DNA of 64,000 nt. Source: Gordionus sp. m RMFG-2023. Lineage: Eukaryota > Nematomorpha > Gordioida > Chordodea > Parachordodidae. The translations under genes were made by a program, and so were the position numbers. The stretch is taken from the NCBI RefSeq assembly GCF_954871325.1, contig NC_088775.1:29055561-29119560 (forward strand). Reading direction: 5' to 3'. Below, piece after piece: positions 22,690-33,375 of this stretch (within the stretch, counting starts at the first letter, position 1; each line of letters opens with the position of its first letter). The notes under the pieces are model-generated. The model searched no databases, was not told the origin of the DNA, and was given only the letters and a program-made list of their open reading frames with translations.

Positions 22690-22828
22690 ACATCACTAGC
22701 AAAATCGTATAATGGTTAGTACAAATGATGCGCAGTCAAAAATTCTAAGAAAATTATATAATTAAAAATTTTTTGTTTTACTTTCTAAACCGAATAACTA
22801 GGAAACTATCAGCATCACAAGGCACCAC
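22690..22828 (+). other. Gypsy-1 leader with primer site and tRNA-His-like segment
   Basis: The complement of 22812-22827 reads TGGTGCCTTGTGATGC one base after the 5' LTR, a typical primer binding site starting TGG. On the plus strand at about 22705-22723 the sequence ATCGTATAATGGTTAGTAC matches the D-arm region of animal tRNA-His (ATCGTATAGTGGTTAGTAC) at all but one base. The primer-site complement GGCACCA also fits the tRNA-His 3' end. The remainder of a tRNA is not visible, so this is not a tRNA gene. Confidence 0.6.
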
Positions 22829-23080
22829 TAACAAAATTAAGACTTTACTTGAAACCTAATCTTATTGTTTTACGGCTAACTCAAAATTCACACAACCTTT
22901 TTCTATAACTCAATTTATTTTTTCTACGAAGAACAAAGTAATAATTTATTATCCATAATTTATATATAAAAAAAAAAAAATTTTCTTCCCAAAAAAAAAA
23001 TAATCTTTTTTTTAAAAATATATCACGTGTCTTATTGGCATTACGCATAAAAATGTATAAATTTGTATAAAAATACGACA
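22829..23080 (-). repeat. Gypsy-1 5' LTR
   Basis: This matches 10481-10796 over both outer parts, ends in the same bases, and is followed by the GTTCT target duplication at 23081-23085. It is shorter than its partner. Confidence 0.9.
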
Positions 23081-23269
23081 GTTCTCTCGTTAGTTTGCTA
23101 ATGGGAAGAGTTGCTAATATATATATATAATCATTTTAATCCATTGGGAATATAATCTAAAATGTGTTTCAAAACATCCATAGCATTTTTTGGGCCTATA
23201 TCTTAGTTAATCTTTTAAATATAGTTATTCAGCTAATAAGGCAACAAACAAATATTATTTTTTTCTATC

Positions 23270-23665
23270 ACAATCTGAAAAAGATTGGGAAGGCTTTTGT
23301 GGAAGTCGAAGTTCATAGAACTATTCGTCCTCTAGTCGACTCCAATTAACGACTCAAGTTCATAGAACTATTTGTCCTCTAGTTGACTCAATTATAAAAT
23401 TCTTATTCACCACTCAAGTTAGAAGTCTAAAGTAAAAAAATGTAAAAAACAGAACAAATATCTTAATTAATAATATCTGAAATATTGGTCCTCTAGTCGA
23501 CTCAATTTGACGATTAGAGGACGAATATTTTATGAACTTGTGTTCACGACTCGAGTCGACTTGAGTTTACCCAAGTTCATAACTCAAGTCAGTTTGGGTC
23601 AATTTTTTTGACCCAAAACTTGGCTCAGTTTTCGACTAAGTCGACTCGACACAGTCTATTAACAA
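23270..23665. repeat. GACTC-rich repeat segment
   Basis: TCATAGAACTATTCGTCCTC followed by TAGTCGACTC (23312-23341) is repeated with changes at about 23352-23381. CTCTAGTCGACTCAATT recurs at 23492, and GACTCGAGTCGACTTGAG follows at 23554. Repeated short GACTC/GAGTC words in both orientations resemble the subterminal arrays of hAT elements, but I could not define ends. Confidence 0.45.
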
Positions 23666-23689
23666 TACTAGTGGAAGTAATATCTGTAG

Positions 23690-24220
23690 ATTGGTAAGTG
23701 CTGCATGATGAATTAAAAATCATTCATTTATTTGGATTATAGTTTTATAATCCTTTTCTACTGATCTTATACTAATGTTTTGACGATGAGCTTGCCTTGC
23801 TGCAAGTCGAGGGAGACAAACATTAAACACGTATAGCTCTCCTTTTGACTCAACAATAACATATAAAACTTAAATTCTTTATCAACATTAGCCCTAATTT
23901 CTATGAGTTCTAATAAAATGCTCTCCGCTATTCTCATTTTCTTAATCAAGTCAATGCCATGTTTTTGAAAAGTATTACATAAAATAGTAGTATAATTAAA
24001 TAATACATTCTAATGAGAAAAAAGAATTTGAAATAAGTATGGAATCCAATAATTTTCTTGCTTCCGAGGAAATATTTCCTTCAGGCCATTGTGATATTTC
24101 AGTAATAGCATTAATAATCGGCGCTTCTAACTCTATAAAAGCTGTTACTGCTTGATGGCGGAGACTCCATCTCGTTGGGCAAGCTTGCACTTTCTTTCTC
24201 CTTGTTGGACAAGGAGTTTC
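23690..24220 (-). pseudogene. hAT-D transposase, middle part
   Basis: Minus-strand pieces read QACPTRWSLRHQAVTAFIEL (about 24130-24195), then a helical stretch with AEISQWPEG-type and LLDSIL words. Then comes LPRLAARQAHRQNISIRSVE (about 23750-23830). These fit zinc-finger (TTF/ZMYM-like) hAT transposases, which have C.TRW..Rh.av and later PR..gRQ.hR.N. The pieces are in different frames. The TTF finger and the catalytic N-terminal part are missing, and the extreme C-terminus lies across the Gypsy-1 insertion at 10025-10155. Confidence 0.7.
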
Positions 24221-24535
24221 AGAAAAATTATTATTTGATTAGAAATATGAAAATAGTAGATAAATATTACGCCACTAGAAATTTGAAAATAATAGGTAAA
24301 TATTACGCTAATGAAAACTTGAAATCGAAATTAATTGATAAAATAACTTAATAGATGAATGTGATAAATAAATGTAACTAAATATATTAATATGGTTAGG
24401 AATAAATATTAAAAAATATAAATTAATATAAACATATATATTTTTGAAAAATATATCTGGCATCTGCATTTTTTGGCTTGGGGGGGGGGGGGGGAATTTG
24501 TCCCCCTGCCCCACCCCCCGCTGCGTACGCGCCTG

Positions 24536-24543
24536 AGCTCTAG
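24536..24543. repeat. Right 8-bp target duplication of hAT-D (AGCTCTAG)
   Basis: It directly follows the terminus ...GCGTACGCGCCTG and pairs with AGTTCTAG at 9615-9622. Confidence 0.8.
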
Positions 24544-24960
24544 CCATTCTAAGTTTTGGCCTCCCAATTTTATTCCATATTGTTACATTAATGATGTTTA
24601 CTGCTGAACCTGTATCATATTCCATTTTAATTTCGTGATTGTTTATTAATACCGTAATTGTTGGGTGCTGTCCATATTCTCATTGAGAAATCTGAATCGT
24701 CGTCGTTACTATTGTAATTTGTACCGTAAACTTTTCCTCTAGTTTTACAACACACGGCAAAGTGGTTTGGTCTCTTACATTTGTTGCACGTTTTCCATAT
24801 GCTGGACAATTAATTTCATGAAAACGATTACAAAAAAGCACGGTTTTCTTGTTTTTATTTGTGTGATAGTTATTATAACCATTATCATATTGATATTGTC
24901 GATTATCATTATCATTATACTGCCGATTATTATTATCATTTTGATTTAATCGTTTATTAT
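24536..24960 (-). mobile_element. Gypsy-3 relic, gag/protease part
   Basis: Minus-strand frames read CPAYGK and CNKCKRPNHFAVCC (about 24730-24810), zinc-knuckle words at the end of gag. They also read MEYDTGSAVNIINVTIWNK (about 24565-24625), the protease active site. An Asn/Asp-rich tract precedes the knuckle (24830-24960). This is the upstream half of the relic whose pol part is at 8870-9622. The two halves are co-oriented and in gag-to-pol order on either side of hAT-D. It is old and broken. Confidence 0.75.
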
Positions 24961-25326
24961 TATCATTATTTTTGGTCGTCTCTTTATAGCATTAAAGTTT
25001 TGAAAAATTTAAAAACACCATGAATTTTCGGGCGTGAATCAAGATATTGTCTTTCGTGAGCGGGCGGGTCGGGTCGAAAATTTTTTAGTGCTAGGCATGA
25101 ATATCATTGCCACATTTATTTTTTTACATTTAATTTATATTAAAACCATTTTTTCGAGTATTTATTTAAAGCATAAAAGTAATACATATTAAATATCTCC
25201 AAAAAATAAAATTTTCTGGTGGCAGCCAGGCGGCAAAAAAATATAATTTAATTGTTTAAAAAAAAAGATTCCGAATCCCCTTATAAATTTTTTTCAAAAA
25301 AATTAATTTTTGTTATTAATATCTGA
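24961..25326. other. AT-rich stretch with a GC-rich hAT-end-like word
   Basis: GAGCGGGCGGGTCGGGTCG at about 25058 resembles the subterminal tract of hAT-A (60895-60935 and 62822-62850). GATTCCGAATCCCC at 25268 resembles words at 26171-26230. No gene is seen. Confidence 0.4.
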
Positions 25327-25859
25327 ACCATAACCGTAACCTAGCCGATATAATTATTTTTTGGAGGAGTAAAAAGAACCTTTATAAAAAAAACGGATAA
25401 ACCGGTTCAAACTGGTTCAGTTTTTATATTTTAGAAATGGAAATAATTTGAATATCCAGAATTATATAAACGTGCTGCTCTTATAGTACTGGGTTTCTGC
25501 AACACAATTTCTGTAGAAATGGCTTTTTCGGGGCAAAAATTTGTGTTATCGCCACAACGATCAAAAAGGAATCCATTTATACTTGAAAATATATTACTTA
25601 TAAGTTCAAATAATATATTTAAAAATGAGTTATTTTGAACTTATATATTTTATATAATAAAAATAAATTAGAAGATGGTGTTGCTTCAATAAAAAAAAAA
25701 TTCTAACCGTAATGAACCTTTATAAACCTTTATAATTAGCTGAACCGAACCTTTATAAATTTCTTCTCAAGAACCGTAACCAAAACGTAACCATTATAAT
25801 TTTTTAAATACTGAACCGTAACCAAACTGAACCGTTAAAAATAACGGTTCGGGTCCCTG
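25327..25859 (+). pseudogene. hAT 3' fragment with hATC motif
   Basis: The plus-strand frame reads YKRAALIVLGFCNTISVEMA, then FSGQKFVLSPQRSKRNPFIL and ENILLIS (about 25465-25610). This is a hATC dimerisation domain in which SVEMAFS corresponds to SVERaFS. It is followed by AACCGTAACC-type subterminal repeats and the right end GGTTCGGGTCCCTG at 25859. The left side also carries AACCGTAACC words. The rest of the transposase is absent, so this is an internally deleted or truncated copy. Confidence 0.65.
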
Positions 25860-26930
25860 CTTAAATGTTCAACAAAATACTATATTGCATTGAATAATTG
25901 TTGCAATAATTCGGATTTTTTATAAATATATTTTTTAATATTTTTTAAAACAAAAAAGTCTTAAACCTCATCCCTTTTCATTCATTATATGCCTTAATTT
26001 TATACTATTTACTTTTTTTAAATTCTCTTTTTAAATCCCTTATTTTGGCCTTTTAATTATATGGTGCCAGCCGCAAAAAAAGAGAAGAAAAAGTAATTAT
26101 ATTATTTTTTTATGGGGATTCAAAATATTTTTTAAATATTTAAAAAAAAAATATTTAAAAAAAAATATTTAAAAAAAAAGATCCCGAATAAAACTGAATC
26201 CCCAAGTTGGGATGCCGAATCCCACATGATTCCATATCCCAATACAACAATAATATTGTATTACAAATATAATATTCAAATTATAACCTTTTAAAATATA
26301 TAAGATATTTAGATATAACAGAGATAAATTATTTTTTTTTGTTAAATTATTTTTTAATATATTTTTTTGAGATTTTTTATGTTATATGATTTTTTTGGTA
26401 ACTCACTGAAACTCGGGAAAATTTTTAATATTATTTATTTTATTTTTTTATTTTAAAATAATAAATATGCCATCGTTTGGATAGGGTCGAAATTTTTTGA
26501 TGAATAATTCAAAGTTTCATTACTCAACAAAAGTTTTAAGAATTTCCTATTTTTTTCTTGTGAAAATTTTCACAATTCTTTAATTTTACTTTGAAAATGG
26601 AAAAGGTGATGCTATATTAAATGAGGACTATAAATTTTTTTATGAAAATTTTCACAATTCTTTAATTTTACATTTATTATTTAAAAATTTTAAAATGACG
26701 TGTGCTGTATTGGATGCTACTAAATTAGGACTATTAAATCAAATACTAGATAATTAAGAAATTTAATTGAATAAACATAATATATGAACTGATAATATAG
26801 GTTTATATCTTTAAGGAAAAACATAAATAGTTCTATATAAATTTATATCATTTAAAAATTTAATTAATTTACTTAAATTTGACAATTTTTTAATATTAAG
26901 AAATTAAGAATATTCACATATATATAAATT
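25860..26930. other. AT-rich filler
   Basis: It contains A/T homopolymer tracts, a GAATCCC-rich patch (26170-26240) and a shared word with 8602-8638 (26262-26296). ACTCACTGAAACTCGGGAAAA at about 26402 is the inverse of a word in the X1 left arm (27168-27190). No gene is visible. Confidence 0.45.
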
Positions 26931-26973
26931 AAAGGAAGATTTTCTTTCGCCTTAGATCCCTCCATAAACGCTC

Positions 26974-27897
26974 AATACGTTGAGTATGGGTCGATATATC
27001 ACTTGGGTCTATAAAGTTTCTGATGTGATTGACCGAGTAATGATCATATCCATTTTGATTAAGATTGTTATAACTTGAAAAAATATTAAATTTTAAGATT
27101 TGTGCGATCGCTTATTTGTTATTTTAAAAAAATATTTAAAAAAATATAAAAACAATAATACTAAAAAATTTTCCCAGTTTCAGTGAGATCTATTTTTTGA
27201 TTGATAATTTTTTTAAATATATATTTTTTAAATGATTTTTTATATATTTATTTTTTACGTACTTTTTTTCTGATATATCTTTTGATCGTTAATATTTTTG
27301 AATATATTTTTTTTAAAATGATTTTTTATTTATTTTATACGTACTATTTTCTGATATATCTTTTGATCGGTAATATTTTAGGTAAAAATATATATTGTTA
27401 ACATGGAAATTAAAATTTCAGTGAAGATGTACTATAATACGTTGAGTATGGGTCGATATATCACTTGGGTCTATAAAGTTTCTGATGTGATTGACCGAGT
27501 AATGATCATATCCATTTTGATTAAGATTGTTATAACTTGAAAAAATATTAAATTTTAAGATTTGTGCGATCGCTTATTTGTTATTTTAAAAAAATATTTA
27601 AAAAAATATAAAAACAATAATACTAAAAAATTTTCCCAGTTTCAGTGAGATCTATTTTTTGATTGATAATTTTTTTAAATATATATTTTTTAAATGATTT
27701 TTTATATATTTATTTTTTACGTACTTTTTTTCTGATATATCTTTTGATCGTTAATATTTTTGAATATATTTTTTTTAAAATGATTTTTTATTTATTTTAT
27801 ACGTACTATTTTCTGATATATCTTTTGATCGGTAATATTTTAGGTAAAAATATATATTGTTAACATGGAAATTAAAATTTCAGTGAAGATGTACTAT
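26974..27897 (+). repeat. 462-bp tandem duplication, two seemingly identical copies
   Basis: 26974-27435 and 27436-27897 are direct copies, 462 bp apart throughout, with no difference that I can find. Both contain AATACGTTGAGTATGGGTCG at the start. It covers the T-rich outer part of the X1 left arm. This is very recent, or else an assembly duplication. Confidence 0.9.
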
Positions 27898-28345
27898 AGA
27901 AAAGTGACAAATGTCATAATGGTTATTTTTGAACTTTTTTAAAGTAAATAGGTAAAAATATGTTTTGTAAACATGTTAAATTAATATTTCAGTGATGATC
28001 TACTATAGAAAAGTGACAATTGTCATAATAGTTATTTTTGAACTTTTTTGAATTTTTTTAAAGTAAATAGATAAAAATATGTTTTGTAAACATGTTAAAA
28101 ATTTCAATTATGATTTTATAGAAAAGTGACAATTCGTTACTTTTGGACTTTTTTGAGTTTTTTTAAAATAAATAGTTAAAAATATGTTTTGGAAACATGT
28201 TAAATTAAAATTTCATAGAAGATGTACTATAGAAAAGTGACAATTGTCATAATCGTTATTTTTGAACTTTTTTGAATTTTTTTAAAGCAAATAGGTGCAA
28301 ATATATGTTCTAAACATGTTAAATTAAAATTTTAGTGATGATATA
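27880..28345 (+). repeat. SatA array (~119-bp units), X1 left arm
   Basis: About four units, each with TATAGAAAAGTGACAA, a GTCATAAT word, a run of TTTTTTTAAAGTAAATAG and GTAAACATGTTAAA. Well-kept units contain the perfect palindrome TGACAATTGTCA. It is the same family as the arrays at 32150, 53565, 59444 and 63320. Confidence 0.9.
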
Positions 28346-28557
28346 GTCGTAGTTCGCAATATTTTTCTTTAGTTTATATAAAATTAGTAAAAATGTCAAT
28401 CATTTTTAATAAAAACTTTAATTTTTTTGATATTATTTTTTTTATCGTTTTTTGTAAAATTATTTTTTATTTAATTATTAATTTTTGTGCGTGCTTAAAT
28501 TTTAAAAACGATCATTAATTTTTTTATGCTTAAATTTATAAAATAATTTTTTTTATG

Positions 28558-28565
28558 CTTAAAAT
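28558..28565. repeat. Left target duplication of hAT-C (CTTAAAAT)
   Basis: CTTAAAAT lies immediately before CAGAGTTGTTAA and is repeated exactly at 30927-30934 after the other end. Confidence 0.9.
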
Positions 28566-30926
28566 CAGAGTTGTTAATCTAGATACTGTGTTTAGATATA
28601 AAAATGTTATATCTGTATCTAGATAGATTTTTTATTAAAGTATCTGTATCTAGATATTATTTTAGAGGTATCTGTTTTTAGATACTTTTTAAGATACATT
28701 TTGATATACTTCTATTTAACGCTTCTTTATATTATAAATAAAAATACTTGAGTGTAAAATTTATTTTATTTCATATGAGCATATAAATTAATATCACAGA
28801 ATCGGCGATGAGAAAAGCAATTAAGAACAAGAGAGGAATATTCATATGGAAGAAGAAAAACTGAAGGGCAAACTATGAAAACTCATAATTCTTTTAAATC
28901 ATATGCTCAATTTATTATATTAATTTACTATATATTTATTTATATTATTTAAATATATTATTATATATCCTTAAAAGATATACTAACAAATGTGATTATT
29001 TTTTAAATTGACATATTAATGAAATTTACTATTATATTGATCGTTATTATATCATACATTTTATATTACGCTTTATATAAATTATATACTTTTTAAAACT
29101 CATTCCGATCATATATTATATGTTATCCTAATTCAAGAATCAATAAAATATTATTTACAAATAAAAAAAAAATAAATAAAATAATAATATATATATTAAA
29201 AAATTATATATATATGTAAAATATTAAAACTTATAAAAAAGAATATATAATTATTAGTTAAATATTAATTAAATATTATGTCCGAGTTATCAATAACAAG
29301 CAAATTCTGATATTTCAATCCATCTCAAGGAATTTGCCATTTTTAATTGCAATGGAATTGGTATTTTATTTTATTCTATCATATTAATTTTTAAGATTAA
29401 TATTGATGACGAAAATGACGACATTCCATGGCCAATTTATAGACCATATTTTAAAATAATATCTCAAAATAAAGAAAACAAATCTCTGATAGTAAAATGT
29501 TTGACATGTCAAATATGAAAATTACATTGTAAAACATTTAAGGGTATAGATACTAAATAAATGTTTACAATTTTAAATTTTAAGAGAAAACATCAAACAC
29601 TCTTACTCCAAATAAAAAAGGGGAAGGAGAAAAAATCTATTAAAGAAAATATTGGACTAAGCTCATCGTCCATTGATTTTTTTTCAAGAGACCTCAGACT
29701 TTAACCCAAACCATTTTAGATGATTTAATATCTGATTTTATTATAGATAGCATTCAGCCATTTTCAATGTTGCAAATCCATCATCTATAAAAATGATCAA
29801 AACATTAGCTCAACAAAAAAATATAATTTGCAGACAGACAGTGGTTGCTAGAATTTCCTAAAGATGGGAGAATGAAAAGAAAGAAATCATTAAAAGTCTA
29901 ATAGAACCATCGTTAATATGCACAACAGCAGATTGTTGGAGTGCCTATCGCCGGTAAACATATTTCCCAGCTCATTATTAAATTGAAAAATTTTAAACAA
30001 ATAAACCTGAAATTTTGTTTACCACTCTTAAATGATTTACTTAAAGGAATTGAAGATAGGTAAATTAATAATAAATTAATCAGTATTTAATAATTCTAGG
30101 TTTTTTGGGACAATTTTAAGATGAAAATATTTTAGCAACTATGCTTCATCCTTTTTTTAAACTAGATTGGACATGGTTGCAAATGGATGAAAATTTTAAT
30201 TAAAAAAAACAATTAATACAAAGATTAGTTGAGGAATTATCAAAGTCTTCAAATGAGTGCAAATTAACCTGTGAAAAAAAAACCAATAATTTAATATCCG
30301 AGTTTTTTCAGTATCCCACAGCAGGAGATATGAATGTTAATGATTTAAATTCTGATAATCAACAAATTTTAAATAGTTTTTTCAAAAATGAATGCCGAGA
30401 TTTTAGTATTTTTAAACAATATCATGATATAAAAATGTTATTCATTAAATATCACCACAATCCCTTTCAGCGCCTCTGTTGAAATTTTTAGTATAGCTAA
30501 GAATGTCTTTACAGATAAACGAGGATGTCTTAAACCAGAATTTTGAAAATATTTTATTACTGAAATCTAATAATTATTTATAATCATTTAATATTATATT
30601 ATTTTATTATGATATATAATAATCATTTATATTAATCATATATTATATTAATATCTAAAAATCATTAATTATATTTTGATAAATGTGATATTGAATCAAT
30701 AAATTTTTTAGATCATTTCATGAATTTTCACAATAGAATCCTAATTAATTTAGGTATATTCAAACCTTATCTAAGAGTATAATAAAAAATGTATCTGTAT
30801 CTAGATACATTTTAAATTGTATATGTATCAAGATAACTTTTTACAAGCTGTATCTGTATCTAGATAATTTTTTAGACTATGTATCTGTATCTAGATCCAT
30901 TTAAAATGTATCTTTTAACAACTCTG
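28566..30926 (+). mobile_element. hAT-C, complete-ended hAT transposon
   Basis: The ends are perfect 12-bp inverted repeats, CAGAGTTGTTAA ... TTAACAACTCTG, flanked by the exact 8-bp duplication CTTAAAAT. Just inside both ends are arrays of the word TATCTGTATCTAGATA (28600-28690 and 30790-30900), likely transposase binding sites. A decayed plus-strand transposase lies between. A terminal fragment of the same family is at 48771-49378. It inserted into the X1 core. Confidence 0.92.
29400..30575 (+). pseudogene. hAT-C transposase relic
   Basis: Plus-strand order: a BED-type zinc finger (VKCLTCQI ... FKRKHQ, about 29495-29600), then RQTVVARIS (about 29835), SLIEPSLICTTADCWSAYRR (about 29895-29955), and LKFCLPLLNDLLKGIEDR (about 30005-30060). 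Next is ENILATMLHPFFKLDWTW (about 30125-30180). The hATC domain ends the series with TIPFSASVEIFSIAKNVF (about 30455-30510). These are the standard blocks of ZBED-like hAT transposases. Stops and frameshifts separate nearly every block, so no open frame reaches 60 codons in the core. The gene is dead. Confidence 0.8.
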
Positions 30927-31079
30927 CTTAAAATTATAAGATTAATTTTTTTTGTGTGCTTAAAATAAAAAAACGATTAATATCATTTGTGTTGAAATTT
31001 TCAAAAACGAAGAATTAATTTTTCTAAGATTTTGTTTTATCAAGTTTGATTTATAAGAGTTATCGAAGTAGTATTGAGA

Positions 31080-31220
31080 TATCTGTGTAAGTCTTTGGTT
31101 GTAAGTTCTTTTTCGTAAGCTCTTTGATTTTTGTAAGTTCCCTCATTTTTGGGTTCTTGTGATTTATTGATTTTCTGTAAGTATTTTTTTTTATATTTTG
31201 GATTTTGGTAAGTTTTTTTC
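31080..31220 (+). other. Cluster of splice-donor-like GTAAGT words
   Basis: GTAAG(T) occurs at about 31086, 31100, 31116, 31136, 31177 and 31208, mostly following a T-rich stretch, within about 130 bp. The spacing is irregular. The stretch is in the X1 core. The X2 core does not show it at the matching place. Confidence 0.6.
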
Positions 31221-31229
31221 TCTTTATTT

Positions 31230-32150
31230 TGTTTGATATATTTTATATTTTATAGACACTAGCAGTACTATTAACAATAAAATTTCTAAATTCGCTTTTA
31301 TTTATATATTCAAAATTAATGATGAGTTATTTTTCTGCAAATCGTCAATGTAAAATCTAATTTTTCGAAATAACTTTTTTTTAATGACTTCAAACAATAA
31401 AAAATCCCACTATTATGATTAAACTTTACTTTTCATAGCGAAATTTTTTTACATAATTTATAATAGTAGGCCGATGTATAATTAATTCATTTTTAAAATT
31501 AATTTATTTTTTCTAAAATTTTAATTGCGAAATATATTAAAATAAAAAATCCTGCATCGGTTATTTTGTATATCAACTAACTATAATATCTTTGCATATT
31601 AATTTCAAATCTGTGAGGAAATATATTTTAAATATTTATTCACTTTAGTGAACGATATAAACTTACAAGTTAGAGCTAATATTGAAATGTAAATCTATCA
31701 AAGTATTTTACAGCTTTCGAAATATATTTCTGTGAATATATTTATAAACGAAATAAATTTTAGCATTTTTCAATGTTGCAATATAGCACAGATTAAATTT
31801 TATTAGCCCTCATATTTATATTTATTCTTAACAATAACTAAGATTATATGCCAAACACTATAATATCTAAAATTTTTGGAGATGAAGGATATAGGTAATT
31901 TTTTTAACTAATTTTTTTGAATAATTTTACGCTCCCTTTTTAAAGGCCTTTGGCCAGTTTATGTTTTAAATTGAGTTTATACTCCTTTTTTTTAAATTTC
32001 TCGCAAATTTTATAAGGACATTATTTTTTATATATTTATGACATCATATACTCATTTTTAGTTTTTTTGATAGGGGTAAATTCTTTATTATTTTTAAATA
32101 ATATTTACCAAATCAGAAACATTTGGTAAAAGGGGTGGGGTTTTAACTTC
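31230..32150. repeat. X core, copy 1, with the empty hAT-A2 site
   Basis: This matches the X2 core on both sides of hAT-A2. Examples are ATTCGCTTTTATTTATATAT, GATAGGGGTAAATTCTTTAT and AATATTTACCAAATCAGA. GCCCTCATATTTATATTTATT at 31806 is the unoccupied counterpart of the hAT-A2 target GCCCTGAT. No coding sequence is recognised. Confidence 0.85.
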
Positions 32151-32645
32151 TTTAATTTAACATGTTTACAAAAATTTTTTTACCTATTAGCTTTAAAAAA
32201 TATTCAAAAATGTTCAAAAATAACGATTATGACAATTGTCACTTATCTATAGTTCATTTTCACTAAAATTTTGATTTAACAAGTTTACAATATGTATTTT
32301 TACCTATTTATTTAAAATAAATTCAAAATAGTTCAAAAATAATGATTATGACAATTGTCAATTTTAATATGTTATATCTTCACTGAAATTTTAATTTAAT
32401 ATGTTTACAATATATACTTTTACCTATTTACTTTAAAAAACTCAAAAAAAGTTCAAAGAAAACGATTATGACAATGTCACTTTTCTATGGTACATCTACA
32501 CTTAAATTTTAATTTAACATGTTTACAATATATATTTTTACCTATTAACTTTAATTCAAAAATAAAGATTTTGACAATTGTCACTTTTCTTTGATACATC
32601 TTCACTGAAATTTTAATTTAACATGTTTACAATATATATTTTACC
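32150..32645 (-). repeat. SatA array, X1 right arm (inverted)
   Basis: About four to five ~115-bp units, reverse complement of the array at 27880-28345, with AACGATTATGACAATTGTCA and TTTAACATGTTTAC in order. Confidence 0.88.
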
Positions 32646-32772
32646 TAAAAATTAGCGATTAAAAGATATATCAGAAAAAAATACGTAAAAAATAATCTTA
32701 AAAAATATTAATAATTAGGGATCAAAAGATATATCAAAAAAAAGTTGGTAAAAAAATTAATAAATCATTTAA

Positions 32773-32780
32773 AAAATATA
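32773..32780. repeat. Left target duplication of hAT-B (AAAATATA)
   Basis: AAAATATA precedes CAGGATCCAAACC and is repeated exactly at 40961-40968. Confidence 0.8.
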
Positions 32781-33180
32781 CAGGATCCAAACCAAACCTG
32801 AACCGAACCTTTAATCCGCTAAAAACCGGCATTTTTTATTGAACCTGAACCGTAAAGAAATTTCTAGCCGGACCTGAACCGAATTGCTAAAATTCCTCTG
32901 AACCGGTTCGAGTCTCATAATTTTACGTTTGTGTAAGTTATTATTAGTATATATTGCGAAAATTTTAATTATATTCGAATTGTTTTAAAGATTATTATCA
33001 ATCACATTTGATTGATAAGTGTAAGTCATAATTTTTATAAACTTTAATATATTGCCATTTTAAAACATTTTTTAAATATTTTAAGCTTATAAATTATAAT
33101 GCCTAGAGAAAAATTAAATCCAATATATAAATTATTTACATATAGTTTTATAAATGACACATCAAATCTGATATAATACT

Positions 33181-33375
33181 TATAGAGAAAACGAAAAATA
33201 TATTTTTATTATCTGTTTTATTATACTTTTTTACAACGTATTTATATCATTTTTACAAAAGTAATATTTGAATAAATAAAACTAAAATGAAAATACAATC
33301 TTAAAATAAACTAAAATATAAGTTACGACTAAAATAAAGTTACAATTTGTAAAACGAAAATTATATTATTCAACA
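33181..33375 (-). repeat. Gypsy-2 3' LTR
   Basis: It starts TGTTGAATAATAT on the minus strand, after a purine-rich tract. It matches 38323-38401 plus 40385-40501. It carries the uninterrupted version of the pogo target (CAAAAGTAATATTTG at about 33257). Confidence 0.8.

Larger units (their letters stand above)
10481..23080 (-). mobile_element. Gypsy-1, Ty3/Gypsy LTR element (broken)
   Basis: The two LTRs (10481-10796 and 22829-23080) share their sequence and end in the same ACGACA/TAACAAAATT boundaries. They are flanked by a 5-bp duplication GTTCT (10476-10480 and 23081-23085). On the minus strand the order is LTR, primer site, gag, protease, reverse transcriptase, RNase H, integrase, an extra zinc-knuckle ORF, a purine-rich tract and the LTR. 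A 5.9-kb TIR element (14788-20688) has inserted into the reverse transcriptase part. The LTRs differ mainly in length and by few substitutions, so it is fairly young. It is nevertheless broken, with around half a dozen interruptions besides the insertion. Its own length without the insertion is about 6.7 kb. Confidence 0.9.
9623..24535 (-). mobile_element. hAT-D, split by a 12.6-kb LTR element
   Basis: The ends read CAGGAGCGTACGCAGG (left) and, as reverse complement, CAGGCGCGTACGCAGCGGGG (right). They are flanked by near-identical 8-bp duplications (AGTTCTAG and AGCTCTAG). Long G runs lie just inside both ends (about 9649-9660 and 24478-24494). Once the Gypsy-1 insertion (10481-23080) is discounted, the element is about 2.3 kb. 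Transposase pieces on the minus strand lie at 23690-24220 (N-terminal side) and about 10025-10155 (C-terminal end). It sits in the Gypsy-3 relic, so it is younger than Gypsy-3 and older than Gypsy-1. Confidence 0.85.

Noticed and set aside
24767-24949. Ile-rich plus-strand frame
   Set aside because: Antisense of the Asn/Asp-rich gag tract of Gypsy-3.
27201-27863. Two identical F/I/L/Y-rich 66-residue frames resembling membrane proteins
   Set aside because: T-rich DNA gives such frames by composition. They are identical because of the 462-bp duplication.
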